Below, one piece after another: positions 56,606 to 64,000 of a DNA stretch of 64,000 nucleotides. The translations under genes and the position numbers were made by a program. Each line of letters begins with the position of its first letter. The first letter of the stretch is position 1. The DNA comes from Sva-07 sp963707515 (GTDB lineage: Bacteria; Actinomycetota; Acidimicrobiia; Acidimicrobiales; Ilumatobacteraceae). The DNA is taken from assembly GCA_963707515.1 (NCBI GenBank), contig CAVPQI010000001.1, forward strand, positions 1,054,001-1,118,000, in the 5' to 3' direction. A model generated the notes under the pieces. That model did not search any database. It saw only the letters and a program-made list of their open reading frames with translations, and was not told the DNA's origin.

Positions 56606-57256
56606 TCAGACGAAGCGGGCGAACGCCTCGAGCGGGAAGCGATCGGAGCGCAGGCTGTTGATCGGCGCATCGGGGTCGGCGTGACCCACCGCCACGGCGC
56701 AGAAGATGCGCTCCTCGGGCGGCGCCCCGACGAACTCGCTCACCGCCTGCTCGTAGACCGCCCACGCCTCCTGCGGGCACGTGTCGAGGCCGGCCTCTTG
56801 GGCGAGCAGCATGAACGTCTGCAGGAACATCCCGAGATCGGACCACTGCGGCGGACCCATGATCCGGTCGACGAAGCAGAAGATCGCCGCCGGGGCGCCG
56901 AAGAAGTCGAGGTTCTTGGCGAACTGCGCCAGCCGGCCGGCACGGTCGTCGCGCTCGATGCCGATCGTGGCGTACATGTCCTCGCCGACCTTGAACCGCG
57001 ACGTGCGGTACGGCTCGGGCAGCGGCGACGGGTAGATGTCGTACGCCGCCGCCTCGGGCGGGCGGGTCGTGAGGAACTCGCGCAGCCGCGACATCGACTC
57101 GCCGTTGACGACGTAGATCCGCCACGGCTGGACGTTGCCGCCCGACGGCGCACGCGATGCCGTCGTCAGCAGTTCGGCGATCGTGTCGTCACTCACCGGG
57201 TCGGGCAGGAAGGCGCGGATCGAACGGCGGGCGTTGACGGCATCGGTCACGTTCAT
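56606..57256 (-). CDS. Nitroreductase family protein
   Basis: 216 aa FMN-dependent oxidoreductase. RRSIRAFLPDPVSDDTIAELLTTASRAPSGGNVQPWRIYVV holds the FMN phosphate-binding Arg and Ser/Gly/Asn residues; DLGMFLQTFMLLAQEAGLDTCPQEAW the dimer helix; AVAVGHADPDAPINSLRSDR the C-terminal FMN segment. Reduces nitro or quinone-type substrates with NAD(P)H; the natural substrate is unknown. Confidence 0.93.
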   Translation of the reverse strand: MNVTDAVNARRSIRAFLPDPVSDDTIAELLTTASRAPSGGNVQPWRIYVVNGESMSRLREFLTTRPPEAAAYDIYPSPLPEPYRTSRFKVGEDMYATIGIERDDRAGRLAQFAKNLDFFGAPAAIFCFVDRIMGPPQWSDLGMFLQTFMLLAQEAGLDTCPQEAWAVYEQAVSEFVGAPPEERIFCAVAVGHADPDAPINSLRSDRFPLEAFARFV

Positions 57257-57376
57257 CGTGCGTCGAGTCTGTCCGCGCCGCCTCGGTCACGTCGCATCGC
57301 GGCGCGGGCGCCTCTCCTCGCTCTTGCCTCGCTCTTTGCCTCTCTCTTCGCCCCGCTCTTCCCCTCGCCCAGTTGG

Positions 57377-57389
57377 TTCAATCATTGGA
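57377..57389. promoter_or_regulatory. Candidate operator for the MFS-HxlR operon
   Basis: TTCAAT-C-ATTGGA, an inverted repeat with one mismatch, 32 nt before the MFS start. TTGGAC (57385-57390) could be part of a promoter. It lies in one of the few AT-rich spots; the co-encoded HxlR regulator is the natural candidate to bind it. The upstream stretch 57310-57370 is a pyrimidine-rich imperfect repeat (CTCGCTCTT). Confidence 0.45.
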
Positions 57390-57420
57390 CTTTTCGTGGT
57401 GGAGGTGTCACGATCGCACG

Positions 57421-58824
57421 ATGAGCGCGACGACGATCGACGTCACCACCGGCACCGCCGTCCCCCGAGGCGCCTGGAACACACTCGCCGTCTCGTCGCT
57501 CGCCGTGCTGGCGGTGTTCCTCGACACGACGGTGCTGTTCGTCGCCTTCCCCGACATCGTCGCCTCGTTCGGCGACGTCGCCCCGAGCCAGCTGTCGTGG
57601 GTGCTCAACGCGTACACGATCGTCTTCGCCGCGCTGCTCGTGCCGGCCGGGCGGCTCGCCGACCGGGTCGGGCACAAACGGGCGTTCCTCGCCGGGTCGG
57701 CGATCTTCACCGTCGCCTCGCTGGCGTGCGGTGTGGCCCCGACGGCGACGCTGCTGATCGTCTTCCGTGTCCTCCAAGCGGTCGGGGCAGCGGCGTTGCT
57801 GCCGTCGTCGATGGCCCTCATCCTGCGCGCCTTCCCGCCGTCCAAGGTCCCCTTCGCCGTCGCCATCTGGGGTGCAACCGGTGCCGTCGCCGGCGCCGTC
57901 GGCCCGACGCTCGGTGCGGCGCTCGTCGAGCTCGGCGGGTGGCGGCTGGTGTTCCTGGTCAACCTGCCGATCGGCGTGTTCACCGTCGCCGCCGGCCGCC
58001 GCGTGCTCCACGAGTCGCGTGATCCCGACGCCGTCGTGCCGGCGCCCGCCGGGATCGCCCTGATCATCGTCGCCGCCGCGATGATCTCGCTCGGCGTCGT
58101 CCAGAGCGACACCTGGGGATGGACCGACGCCCGCACCATCGCCACCCTCGTCGGCGGTGTGCTGATGCTCGCCGTGTTCGTCGTCCATCAGCAGCGCACC
58201 CGGCGCCCGGCGCTCGACCTCGCGCTGTTCCAGCTGCGCAACTTCCGCTGGGGAAACGCCGCCACCGTCGCCTTCTCGATCGCCTTCACGGCGATGTTCT
58301 TCTCCTCGATCCTCTTCCTCACCGAGGTCTGGCACTACTCCATCCTGCGCGCCGGCTTCGCCGTCGCCCCCGGCCCCGCCCTGGTCGCCGTGCTGGCGCC
58401 GATCTTCGGATCGGTCGCCGGACGAACCGGTCAGCGGCCGCTGCTCGTGATCGGCGGGCTGCTGTTCGCCGTCGGCGGTGCGTGGCGGCTGGTGATGCTC
58501 GACGGCGACCCCGACTACCTCGTCGACTACCTGCCGTCGATGCTCCTGACCGGCATCGGGGTGGCGCTGACGCTCCCCCAGCTGTCGAGCGTCGTCGCCC
58601 AGTCGCTGCCGCCGAATCGCCTCGGCGTCGGCGGCGGCGTCAACCAGGCGGTCCGCCAGTTCGGCGGCACGCTCGGTGTCGCCCTGACGATCGCCCTGGT
58701 CGCCGCCCCGCAGTCACTGCCGGCGGCGCTGTCCAACTTCGACGCCGTGTGGATCATGATCGTCATCGGCGGTGTCGCGTCGGCGCTGCTGTCGCTCGGG
58801 CTGCGTACGATGAGGTCCGCATGA
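57421..58824 (+). CDS. MFS drug-efflux transporter, DHA2 (14-TM) type
   Basis: 467 aa. FLDTTVLFVAFPDIVASFG (motif D1), LSWVLNAYTIVFAALLVPAGRLADRVGHKRAF (motif A region), FRVLQAVGAAALLPSSMALI (motif B), GATGAVAGAVGPTLGAALVELGGWRLVFLVNLPIG (motif C). Proton-driven export of drugs or metabolites. ATGA overlap with the HxlR regulator. Confidence 0.93.
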   Translation: MSATTIDVTTGTAVPRGAWNTLAVSSLAVLAVFLDTTVLFVAFPDIVASFGDVAPSQLSWVLNAYTIVFAALLVPAGRLADRVGHKRAFLAGSAIFTVASLACGVAPTATLLIVFRVLQAVGAAALLPSSMALILRAFPPSKVPFAVAIWGATGAVAGAVGPTLGAALVELGGWRLVFLVNLPIGVFTVAAGRRVLHESRDPDAVVPAPAGIALIIVAAAMISLGVVQSDTWGWTDARTIATLVGGVLMLAVFVVHQQRTRRPALDLALFQLRNFRWGNAATVAFSIAFTAMFFSSILFLTEVWHYSILRAGFAVAPGPALVAVLAPIFGSVAGRTGQRPLLVIGGLLFAVGGAWRLVMLDGDPDYLVDYLPSMLLTGIGVALTLPQLSSVVAQSLPPNRLGVGGGVNQAVRQFGGTLGVALTIALVAAPQSLPAALSNFDAVWIMIVIGGVASALLSLGLRTMRSA

Positions 58825-59276
58825 AGCGCTCGTCGTTCGCCTCGATGACGTGCCCGATCGCCCAGACGCTGGAGATCGTCGGTGATCCGTGGACGCTGCT
58901 CGTCGTACGCGACGCATTCTTCGGCATCCGCCGCTTCGACGACTTCCGCAACGACCTCGGCATCCCCCGGGCCACGCTGGCGAACCGGCTGGCGTTGCTC
59001 GTCGAGCACGACATCCTCGCCGAGCGGCCGTACCAGGAGCGCCCGCCGCGGCACGAGTACGTGCTCACCGCCAAGGGCCGCGAGCTGGCACCGGTCCTCG
59101 TCGCCATGTCGCAGTTCGGCAACCGGTGGAGCGATCTCGGCGACGATCGGATCACCCTCGTCGACGCCACCACCGGCGACGAGATCGACCCGCGCTACGT
59201 CGATGCCCGCACCGGCACGCCGCTCGCCGAGATGCGGCTCGAGCGTCGTCGGCGACGAGCCACACACGACGCGTGA
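58821..59276 (+). CDS. HxlR-family transcriptional regulator
   Basis: 151 aa winged helix. MTCPIAQTLEIVGDPWTLLVVRDAFFGIRRFDDFRNDLGIPRATLANRLALLVE is the HxlR signature, with the conserved Cys near the start (redox- or aldehyde-sensing in some homologues) and RHEYVLTAKGREL the wing. Likely controls the efflux gene it overlaps. Confidence 0.93.
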   Translation: MKRSSFASMTCPIAQTLEIVGDPWTLLVVRDAFFGIRRFDDFRNDLGIPRATLANRLALLVEHDILAERPYQERPPRHEYVLTAKGRELAPVLVAMSQFGNRWSDLGDDRITLVDATTGDEIDPRYVDARTGTPLAEMRLERRRRRATHDA

Positions 59277-59290
59277 CATAACGTCGGCCC

Positions 59291-60607
59291 ATGTCCACCA
59301 TCCGCGAGCTCGCCGAGGAGCACTGGCAGGGCCGCGGCGACCTGGTCCACGCCCACCACCCGGTGCAGCCGATCCACGTCCATCACGACGACGGCTCGAT
59401 CTCCACCGCATCGGAGGAGATCGACGACGGGCTGTTGACGTTCACGTCGATCGCTTCGGTCAACGCCCTCGACACGGGCGACGGGCTCGTGATGCTCGAC
59501 ACCGGTGGCGCGTTCGACCGCCAGAACGTCCACGACGCCGTGCGCGCCTGGCGACCCGACGCCCCGCTCGCCGCCGCGGTGTACTCCCATCACCACGTCG
59601 ACCATGTGCTCGGCACGGCGCTCTTCGACGCCGAAGCGGGCGAGCGCGGCTGGGCGCGGCCGACCGTCTACGCCCACGAGGCGCTGCCCGCACACTTCCG
59701 CCGCTACGAGCGCACGTTGGGTTGGAACACGGCGATCAACCGCCGTCAGTTCGCCATCGATCTCCCGCAGTTCCGCTGGCCCGACGAGTACCGCGATCCG
59801 GACGTGACCTACGCCCAGCACCTGACGTTCACCCGCGGCGAGCTGACCTTCGAGCTCCACCACGCCCGCGGCGAAACCGACGACGCGACCTGGACGTACG
59901 TGCCCGAGCGCAAGGTGTTGCACCCGGGCGACCTGTTCATCTGGGCGCTGCCGAACGCCGGCAACCCGCAGAAGGTCCAGCGCTACCTCTCCGACTGGGG
60001 TGCCGCGCTGCGCCAGATGGCGGCGTTGCGCCCCGAGATCCTGCTCGCCGGCCACGGCGTGCCGATCTTCGGCGCCGACCGCATCGTCGTCGCCCTCACC
60101 GACACGGCGGAGCTGCTCGAGTCGATCGAGGACCAGACGTTGGCGTTGATGAACCAGGGCAAGAGCCTCGACACCTGCCTCCACGAGGTGGAGGTGCCGA
60201 CGCACCTCGCCGACAAGCCCTACCTCCAGGCCGTCTACGACCATCCGCAGTTCCTCGTCCGCAACGTGTGGCGTCGTTACGGCGGCTGGTGGGACGGCGA
60301 ACCGGACAACCTGCTCCCGTCGCCTCGCGACCAGCAGGCCGCCGAATGGGTCGCCCTGGCCGGTGGCGTCGATGCCGTGCTCGCCCGGGCCGCGCAGCTC
60401 GACGACGAGGGCGATCCTCGCCTCGCCTGCCACCTCGTCGAGTTCGCCGCCCTCGCCGAGCCCGGCAATGCCGATGTCTGGGCCGTTCGGGCCGAGGTCT
60501 ACCGGTCGTACTCGGGTCGCCAGACGTCGTCGATGGCCCGCAACATCCTCGGCCACGCCGCCCAGGCCAGCGAACACGGCAGGCGCGACCTCGCCGGCGG
60601 TTCCTGA
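59291..60607 (+). CDS. Alkyl-sulfatase-type metallo-beta-lactamase-fold hydrolase
   Basis: 438 aa. Metal motif SHHHVDHVLG, then HHARGETDDATWTY, LHPGDLFIWALPNAGNPQKVQRY, LLAGHGVPIFG and the alkyl-sulfatase dimerisation region (FLVRNVWRRYGGWWDGEPDNLLP) identify the SdsA/BDS1 group. The usual C-terminal SCP2-like domain is missing. Expected to cleave alkyl sulfates or related esters; no signal peptide. Starts 14 nt after the HxlR gene, so perhaps in the same transcript. Confidence 0.88.
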   Translation: MSTIRELAEEHWQGRGDLVHAHHPVQPIHVHHDDGSISTASEEIDDGLLTFTSIASVNALDTGDGLVMLDTGGAFDRQNVHDAVRAWRPDAPLAAAVYSHHHVDHVLGTALFDAEAGERGWARPTVYAHEALPAHFRRYERTLGWNTAINRRQFAIDLPQFRWPDEYRDPDVTYAQHLTFTRGELTFELHHARGETDDATWTYVPERKVLHPGDLFIWALPNAGNPQKVQRYLSDWGAALRQMAALRPEILLAGHGVPIFGADRIVVALTDTAELLESIEDQTLALMNQGKSLDTCLHEVEVPTHLADKPYLQAVYDHPQFLVRNVWRRYGGWWDGEPDNLLPSPRDQQAAEWVALAGGVDAVLARAAQLDDEGDPRLACHLVEFAALAEPGNADVWAVRAEVYRSYSGRQTSSMARNILGHAAQASEHGRRDLAGGS

Positions 60608-60632
60608 CCGCGCTGCCCGCCGGGGGCACCGG

Positions 60633-61067
60633 TCAGCGGTTGATGCCGCGGACGCTGCCGACCAGCGGTGCCGCGTTGTCCTCGCCGACGACGCACACGA
60701 TCTCGGTGTCGTCGTCCTGCTCCCAGCTGGTGAGCGTCGGCACCAGCCACGAGTAGAACAGATCGGAGTCGAAGGCGCTGACGCCGACGTACTGCTCGAA
60801 CGGCTGCAGGCACACCGCCTGGGCCTCGGCCTCGAGCGCCTCGAACCCCGGATAGGTCTCCTCGGCGCTGTTCACGACGGCAAAGATCTCGTGGGTGTGC
60901 TGTTCCTCGCACGGCACCACCGGCAGCCGTTCGATGTCGGCGCCGACCGTGTCACCGAAGTCGAGGCACGTACCGATCGCCGACGCGCCGAGATCGATCA
61001 CCGGTTCGCCGTCGTCGTCACCGCCGCAGGCGGCCACCACCACGGTGAGCGCGCCGCAGAACACCAC
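60633..61067 (-). CDS. Septum-formation-family (Septum_form) lipoprotein
   Basis: 144 aa from GTG 61067. Lipobox-like LTVVVAACGG, then the family pattern: TCLDFG, VVPCEEQHTHEIFAVV, YPGFEALEAEAQAVCLQPFEQYVG, SWLVPTLTSWEQDDDTEIVCVV with four spaced Cys. Extracytoplasmic. The N-terminus as given lacks the usual Lys/Arg, so the true start may be further upstream in the open frame (which includes YRRRIGAERSSWWTR before GTG). Convergent with the alkyl-sulfatase-like gene. Confidence 0.75.
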   Translation of the reverse strand: MVFCGALTVVVAACGGDDDGEPVIDLGASAIGTCLDFGDTVGADIERLPVVPCEEQHTHEIFAVVNSAEETYPGFEALEAEAQAVCLQPFEQYVGVSAFDSDLFYSWLVPTLTSWEQDDDTEIVCVVGEDNAAPLVGSVRGINR

Positions 61068-61239
61068 CCGTGTCCACCAAGAGCTCCGTTCCGCGCCGAT
61101 CCGACGACGGTAGCCGACGACGCGACGATCGACGCCTTCACGCTTCGCGCGAATGCGGTCACGCTCGGCCCTCCCGGCGGACGTTTGGGGTAGGCTTGCC
61201 CACCGGACACGACGGTGGAAGTAGCGGGGTGGACGGCAC

Positions 61240-62011
61240 GTGCTGGAACTGATCGACGAGGGCCTCGAGGCCTTCTTGCGGGCGACGGTGCCACTCGAGC
61301 GCGACCGAGGTCGACATTTCGTTCGAGGCTCCCGACCGCGAGTGGAGCGCCAAACTCACCCGGCCGACGATCAACATCTTCCTCTGGGACATCCGCCGTT
61401 CGATGAACGCCCGCAGCGGCGTACGCACGTCGAACCGCGGTGGCGTCCTCGTCCACCAGCACGCCCTGCCGATCGTCGAGCTGCGGTACGTCATCTCCGC
61501 CTGGACGTCGGACCACGGCGACGAACGAGGCCTGCTGTCGGGCGTGATGCGCTCGCTGCTCACCTTCGGTGCAGTGCCCCGTGAGTTCCTGCCGCCGGTC
61601 TACGCCGGACTCGACGAGCCCGTGCTCACCCTGGCGCGTGCCGGTGAGGACCACATGGACGTGTTCAAGGCCCTCGAAGGCCAGCTCAAGCCGGGCCTCA
61701 ACGTGGTCCTGTCGACCGAGTTCGACACCGGTGCCGCCGTGCCGGCCGGGCCGCCGGTTGGTGGCGTCGAGACGGCGATCGGCCGGATGAACGGCGCCAA
61801 GGAGCGCCGCCGGCGGGTCGCCGGCGAGGTCCTCAACGCCGCCGAGCGAGGTGCCGTGGGCGCCATCGTGCGCGCCCCGCACGACATGACGACGATCAAC
61901 TCCCAGGGTCAGTTCCTGCTGCGCGCCGACGAGGGCGACGAGATCGTCGTCGAGATCGATCCCAACCTGGTCGCCACGGTGCCGGCGAATGGCGGAGTCC
62001 GGTTCGAATGA
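61240..62011 (+). CDS. DUF4255 (Pvc16-type) protein, one +1 frameshift
   Basis: 256 aa when corrected, GTG 61240. LELIDEGLEAFLRATVPL, then after the break VDISFEAPDREWSAKLTRPTINIFLWDIRRSMNARSG and VELRYVISAWTSDHGDERGLLSGVMRSLLTFG are the DUF4255 signature; a longer C-terminal tail follows. DUF4255/Pvc16 proteins are hallmarks of extracellular contractile injection systems (R-type-pyocin-like), encoded near the sheath genes. Break at 61294-61299. The next gene starts 26 nt downstream. Confidence 0.85.
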
Positions 62012-62036
62012 CGGCAACCCGACCGGGACCGGCCGG

Positions 62037-64000
62037 ATGAAGACCGATCTCCATCAGAGCCACCTCGAGGTGGCTCCTGGCACGAGCGGTCGACTCACGA
62101 TCGAGGTCACCAACAACGCCGACGTCATCGACGGCATCACGGCGATCATCGACGGCATCAACCCGGACTGGATCCGTCTCGAACGGCCACTGCTGAGCCT
62201 GTTCCCGGAGGCGACCGACCAGCTCGAACTGGTCCTCGACATCCCGACGACCTGCCCGGCCGGCGACTACCTCGTCGTCGTCCGCATCGTCTCGACGATC
62301 GACGCCGACCGCCAGACCGTCCACGACTTCTGGCTGACGGTCACGCCGGCGGCGGGCCTTGCGGTCGACCTCGTCCCGCGGATCGTCACCGGCGGCGCCT
62401 CGGCGACGTTCGCAGCGACCGTGGTCAACACCGGCAACACGACCAGCGACGTCACGATCGACGCCGTCGATCCGACGCGCGAGGTCGACTGCATCGTCGA
62501 GCCCTCGAGCGTGATCATCCCCCAGGGGCACGAGGCGGCGATCGACATCACGATGCGCAGCCCGCGCCCGTGGTTCGGCGACCCGGTGCCGAGGACGATC
62601 ACCGTCACGGCGCGCACCGGCGACCTCGTCGTCGAGCAGATCGGCACGTTCCGGCAGAAGCCGCGTATCCCGCGCGGTGTGCTGACGGCGCTGATCCTCG
62701 CCGGCATCGTCCTCCTCTGGGCACTGATCTTCCTCCTCGTGATCAGCGAGCTGCGCAGCACCGACGCCCCGGCGAAGGCGGTCGGCACCGGGTTCCTCAC
62801 CGGGCCCGAGAACATCCCCCTCTCGCGTGTCGCCGCCACCGCCGAGGGCACCGTGACCGCCTCGACCACGGGCGACGGCATCCCCCGCATCACCGTCGAG
62901 GCGTTGCGAGTCGACGCCAACGGCGAGGACATCTCGGTCGGCTCGGCGGCGACCGACGACGACGGCAACTTCTCGCTGAAGAGCCTGATCCCCGGCACGT
63001 ACAAGTTGCGCTTCAGCGCCACCGGCTACGGCACGGTGTGGTTCGAGGACGGCACCGACACCGCGACCGCCGACCTGATCGAGCTCGGCCCGCTGGAGAC
63101 GCGTGACGACCTCGGCGTCGTGATGACCGGCGAGCTCGGCATGCTCGCCGGCCAGATCGCCATCCCGCCCGACGCCGCCGGCGTCCCGTTGACCGTCACC
63201 GCCTCCACCACGGTGACCAATCCCGACGGCACGACGACGACCCAGGTCGTCGCCGAGACGACGACGACCGACGGTCGCTTCGAGCTCGCCAACCTGCCGA
63301 CGCCGGGGACGTACGTCATCACCGTCACCGGGCCCGGCTTCGACACCCAACAGTTCGAGCAGCGCCTCGCCGGCGGTGAGGCGACCGTCGTCAACACCGT
63401 CGATCTCGCCGCCGCGACGGGCACCATCGCCGGGGTCGTCGTCGACGGCAACGGACGGCCGCTCGGCGGCGTCGCCGTGACCGCCCGCTCCGGCGACCTC
63501 GTGCTCAAGTCGATCACCCCGACGAGCGGCAACGTCGGGCAGTTCCGCCTCGTCGGCATCGCCACGCCGCAGACGTACTCCCTCACGTTCGACCTCGCCA
63601 ACCACACCAGCGCCACGCTCGCCCTCAGCCTCGATGCCGGCGAGAACCGCAGCGGGCTGAGCGTCACGCTGCTCGGCGGCAGCGGCACGGTCACGGGCGT
63701 GGCGATGGCCAACGGCCTGCCCGTCGGCGGGGCGACCGTCACCGTGCTCGGTGAGGGGGTCACCAGTGAGACGACGACGTTGACCACCGGCGGTCCCGGC
63801 GGCGGCGCCGGGTCGTTCACGGTCTCCGGCCTGCCCGTCCCCGGCGACTACACGGTGAGCATCGAGGCCCCCGGTTTCCAGACCGAGTCGCTGCGGGCGA
63901 CGTTCCTCGGCGGTGCGCAGCAGGACTTCGGTGCGATCAACCTCGTCTCGACGACGTCGACGGTCGACGGTCGCGTCAGTGTCGCGGGCGGTGGTGGCCT
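62037..64000 (+). CDS. Membrane-anchored protein with carboxypeptidase-regulatory-like repeats, cut by the window edge
   Basis: 654 residues visible, no stop. Residues 1-205 are beta-rich Ig/NEW-like (LEVAPGTSGRLTIEVTNNADVID; FAATVVNTGNTTSDVTIDA), one transmembrane helix at 214-239 (VLTALILAGIVLLWALIFLLV), then repeated carboxypeptidase-regulatory-like domains: DDDGNFSLKSLIPGTYKLRFSATGY, TDGRFELANLPTPGTYVITVTGPGF, GQFRLVGI, GSFTVSGLPVPGDYTVSIEAPGF. N-terminal part cytoplasmic or exported is unclear. Partner of the DUF4255 protein by position; it may fix the injection apparatus to the membrane, which is inference. Confidence 0.75.
   Translation, partial: MKTDLHQSHLEVAPGTSGRLTIEVTNNADVIDGITAIIDGINPDWIRLERPLLSLFPEATDQLELVLDIPTTCPAGDYLVVVRIVSTIDADRQTVHDFWLTVTPAAGLAVDLVPRIVTGGASATFAATVVNTGNTTSDVTIDAVDPTREVDCIVEPSSVIIPQGHEAAIDITMRSPRPWFGDPVPRTITVTARTGDLVVEQIGTFRQKPRIPRGVLTALILAGIVLLWALIFLLVISELRSTDAPAKAVGTGFLTGPENIPLSRVAATAEGTVTASTTGDGIPRITVEALRVDANGEDISVGSAATDDDGNFSLKSLIPGTYKLRFSATGYGTVWFEDGTDTATADLIELGPLETRDDLGVVMTGELGMLAGQIAIPPDAAGVPLTVTASTTVTNPDGTTTTQVVAETTTTDGRFELANLPTPGTYVITVTGPGFDTQQFEQRLAGGEATVVNTVDLAAATGTIAGVVVDGNGRPLGGVAVTARSGDLVLKSITPTSGNVGQFRLVGIATPQTYSLTFDLANHTSATLALSLDAGENRSGLSVTLLGGSGTVTGVAMANGLPVGGATVTVLGEGVTSETTTLTTGGPGGGAGSFTVSGLPVPGDYTVSIEAPGFQTESLRATFLGGAQQDFGAINLVSTTSTVDGRVSVAGGGG

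Overview
The window is a high-GC actinobacterial chromosome segment. Its gene content points to the class Acidimicrobiia (an Ilumatobacter-like organism), which is inference. Supporting signs are a mycothiol-type DinB enzyme, a SepX/GlpR divisome gene near moaC and a gephyrin-like moeA, a very large NAD-dependent glutamate dehydrogenase, BMP-type nucleoside import, and dense gene packing with many ATGA, GTGA and TGATG overlaps. No rRNA, insertion sequence, integrase or CRISPR array is visible. There is one tRNA, tRNA-Ala(CGC).

Layout. 1-2.1 kb: the end of an FAD-dependent oxidoreductase converging on a GlgX-type debranching enzyme. 2.3-8.3 kb: a CO-dehydrogenase/molybdenum-hydroxylase maturation set (MoxR, VWA CoxE, two XdhC/CoxI proteins, a MobA-like nucleotidyltransferase and a membrane-anchored CoxG) interrupted by an NlpC/P60 peptidase; no structural coxSML genes are present. 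8.3-10 kb: a DUF501 protein fused to a Ppx/GppA remnant, and a GNAT acetyltransferase. 10.7-14.9 kb: a second MoxR and an apparent DUF58-transglutaminase fusion. 15-17.3 kb: two enoyl-CoA hydratases. 18.4-25 kb and 26.7-32.4 kb: nucleoside uptake and salvage (BMP lipoprotein, ABC ATPase, two permeases, two adenosine deaminases, uracil phosphoribosyltransferase, adenosine-kinase-like PfkB, phosphosugar mutase), with a DUF559 gene flanked by 47-bp palindromes in between. 32.5-38 kb: M1 aminopeptidase, a DUF4397 surface protein with its own sortase, a methyltransferase and the tRNA. 38-42.7 kb: SepX/GlpR, MoaC, MoaA and MoeA/Glp. 43-51 kb: ElyC-like protein, GltX and the giant glutamate dehydrogenase. 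51-60 kb: mixed functions including a GH92 mannosidase with a glycosyltransferase, and an MFS pump with an HxlR regulator. 61-64 kb: a DUF4255 (Pvc16-type) gene and a membrane-anchored carboxypeptidase-regulatory-like protein, probably the edge of a contractile-injection-type locus that continues outside the window.

Three genome-scale patterns cut across the genes. (1) At least 19 single-base frame disruptions (16 insertions, 3 deletions) break 13 otherwise intact genes; about half of the insertions turn a GCGC context into GCCGC or GCGGC. This looks more like sequence error than gene decay. (2) Hairpins with complementary but different arms sit between convergent gene pairs. (3) Short tandem repeats start at or next to stop codons, while repeats inside genes keep unit lengths divisible by three. 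In the annotation below, broken genes are given as one feature spanning all their frames.
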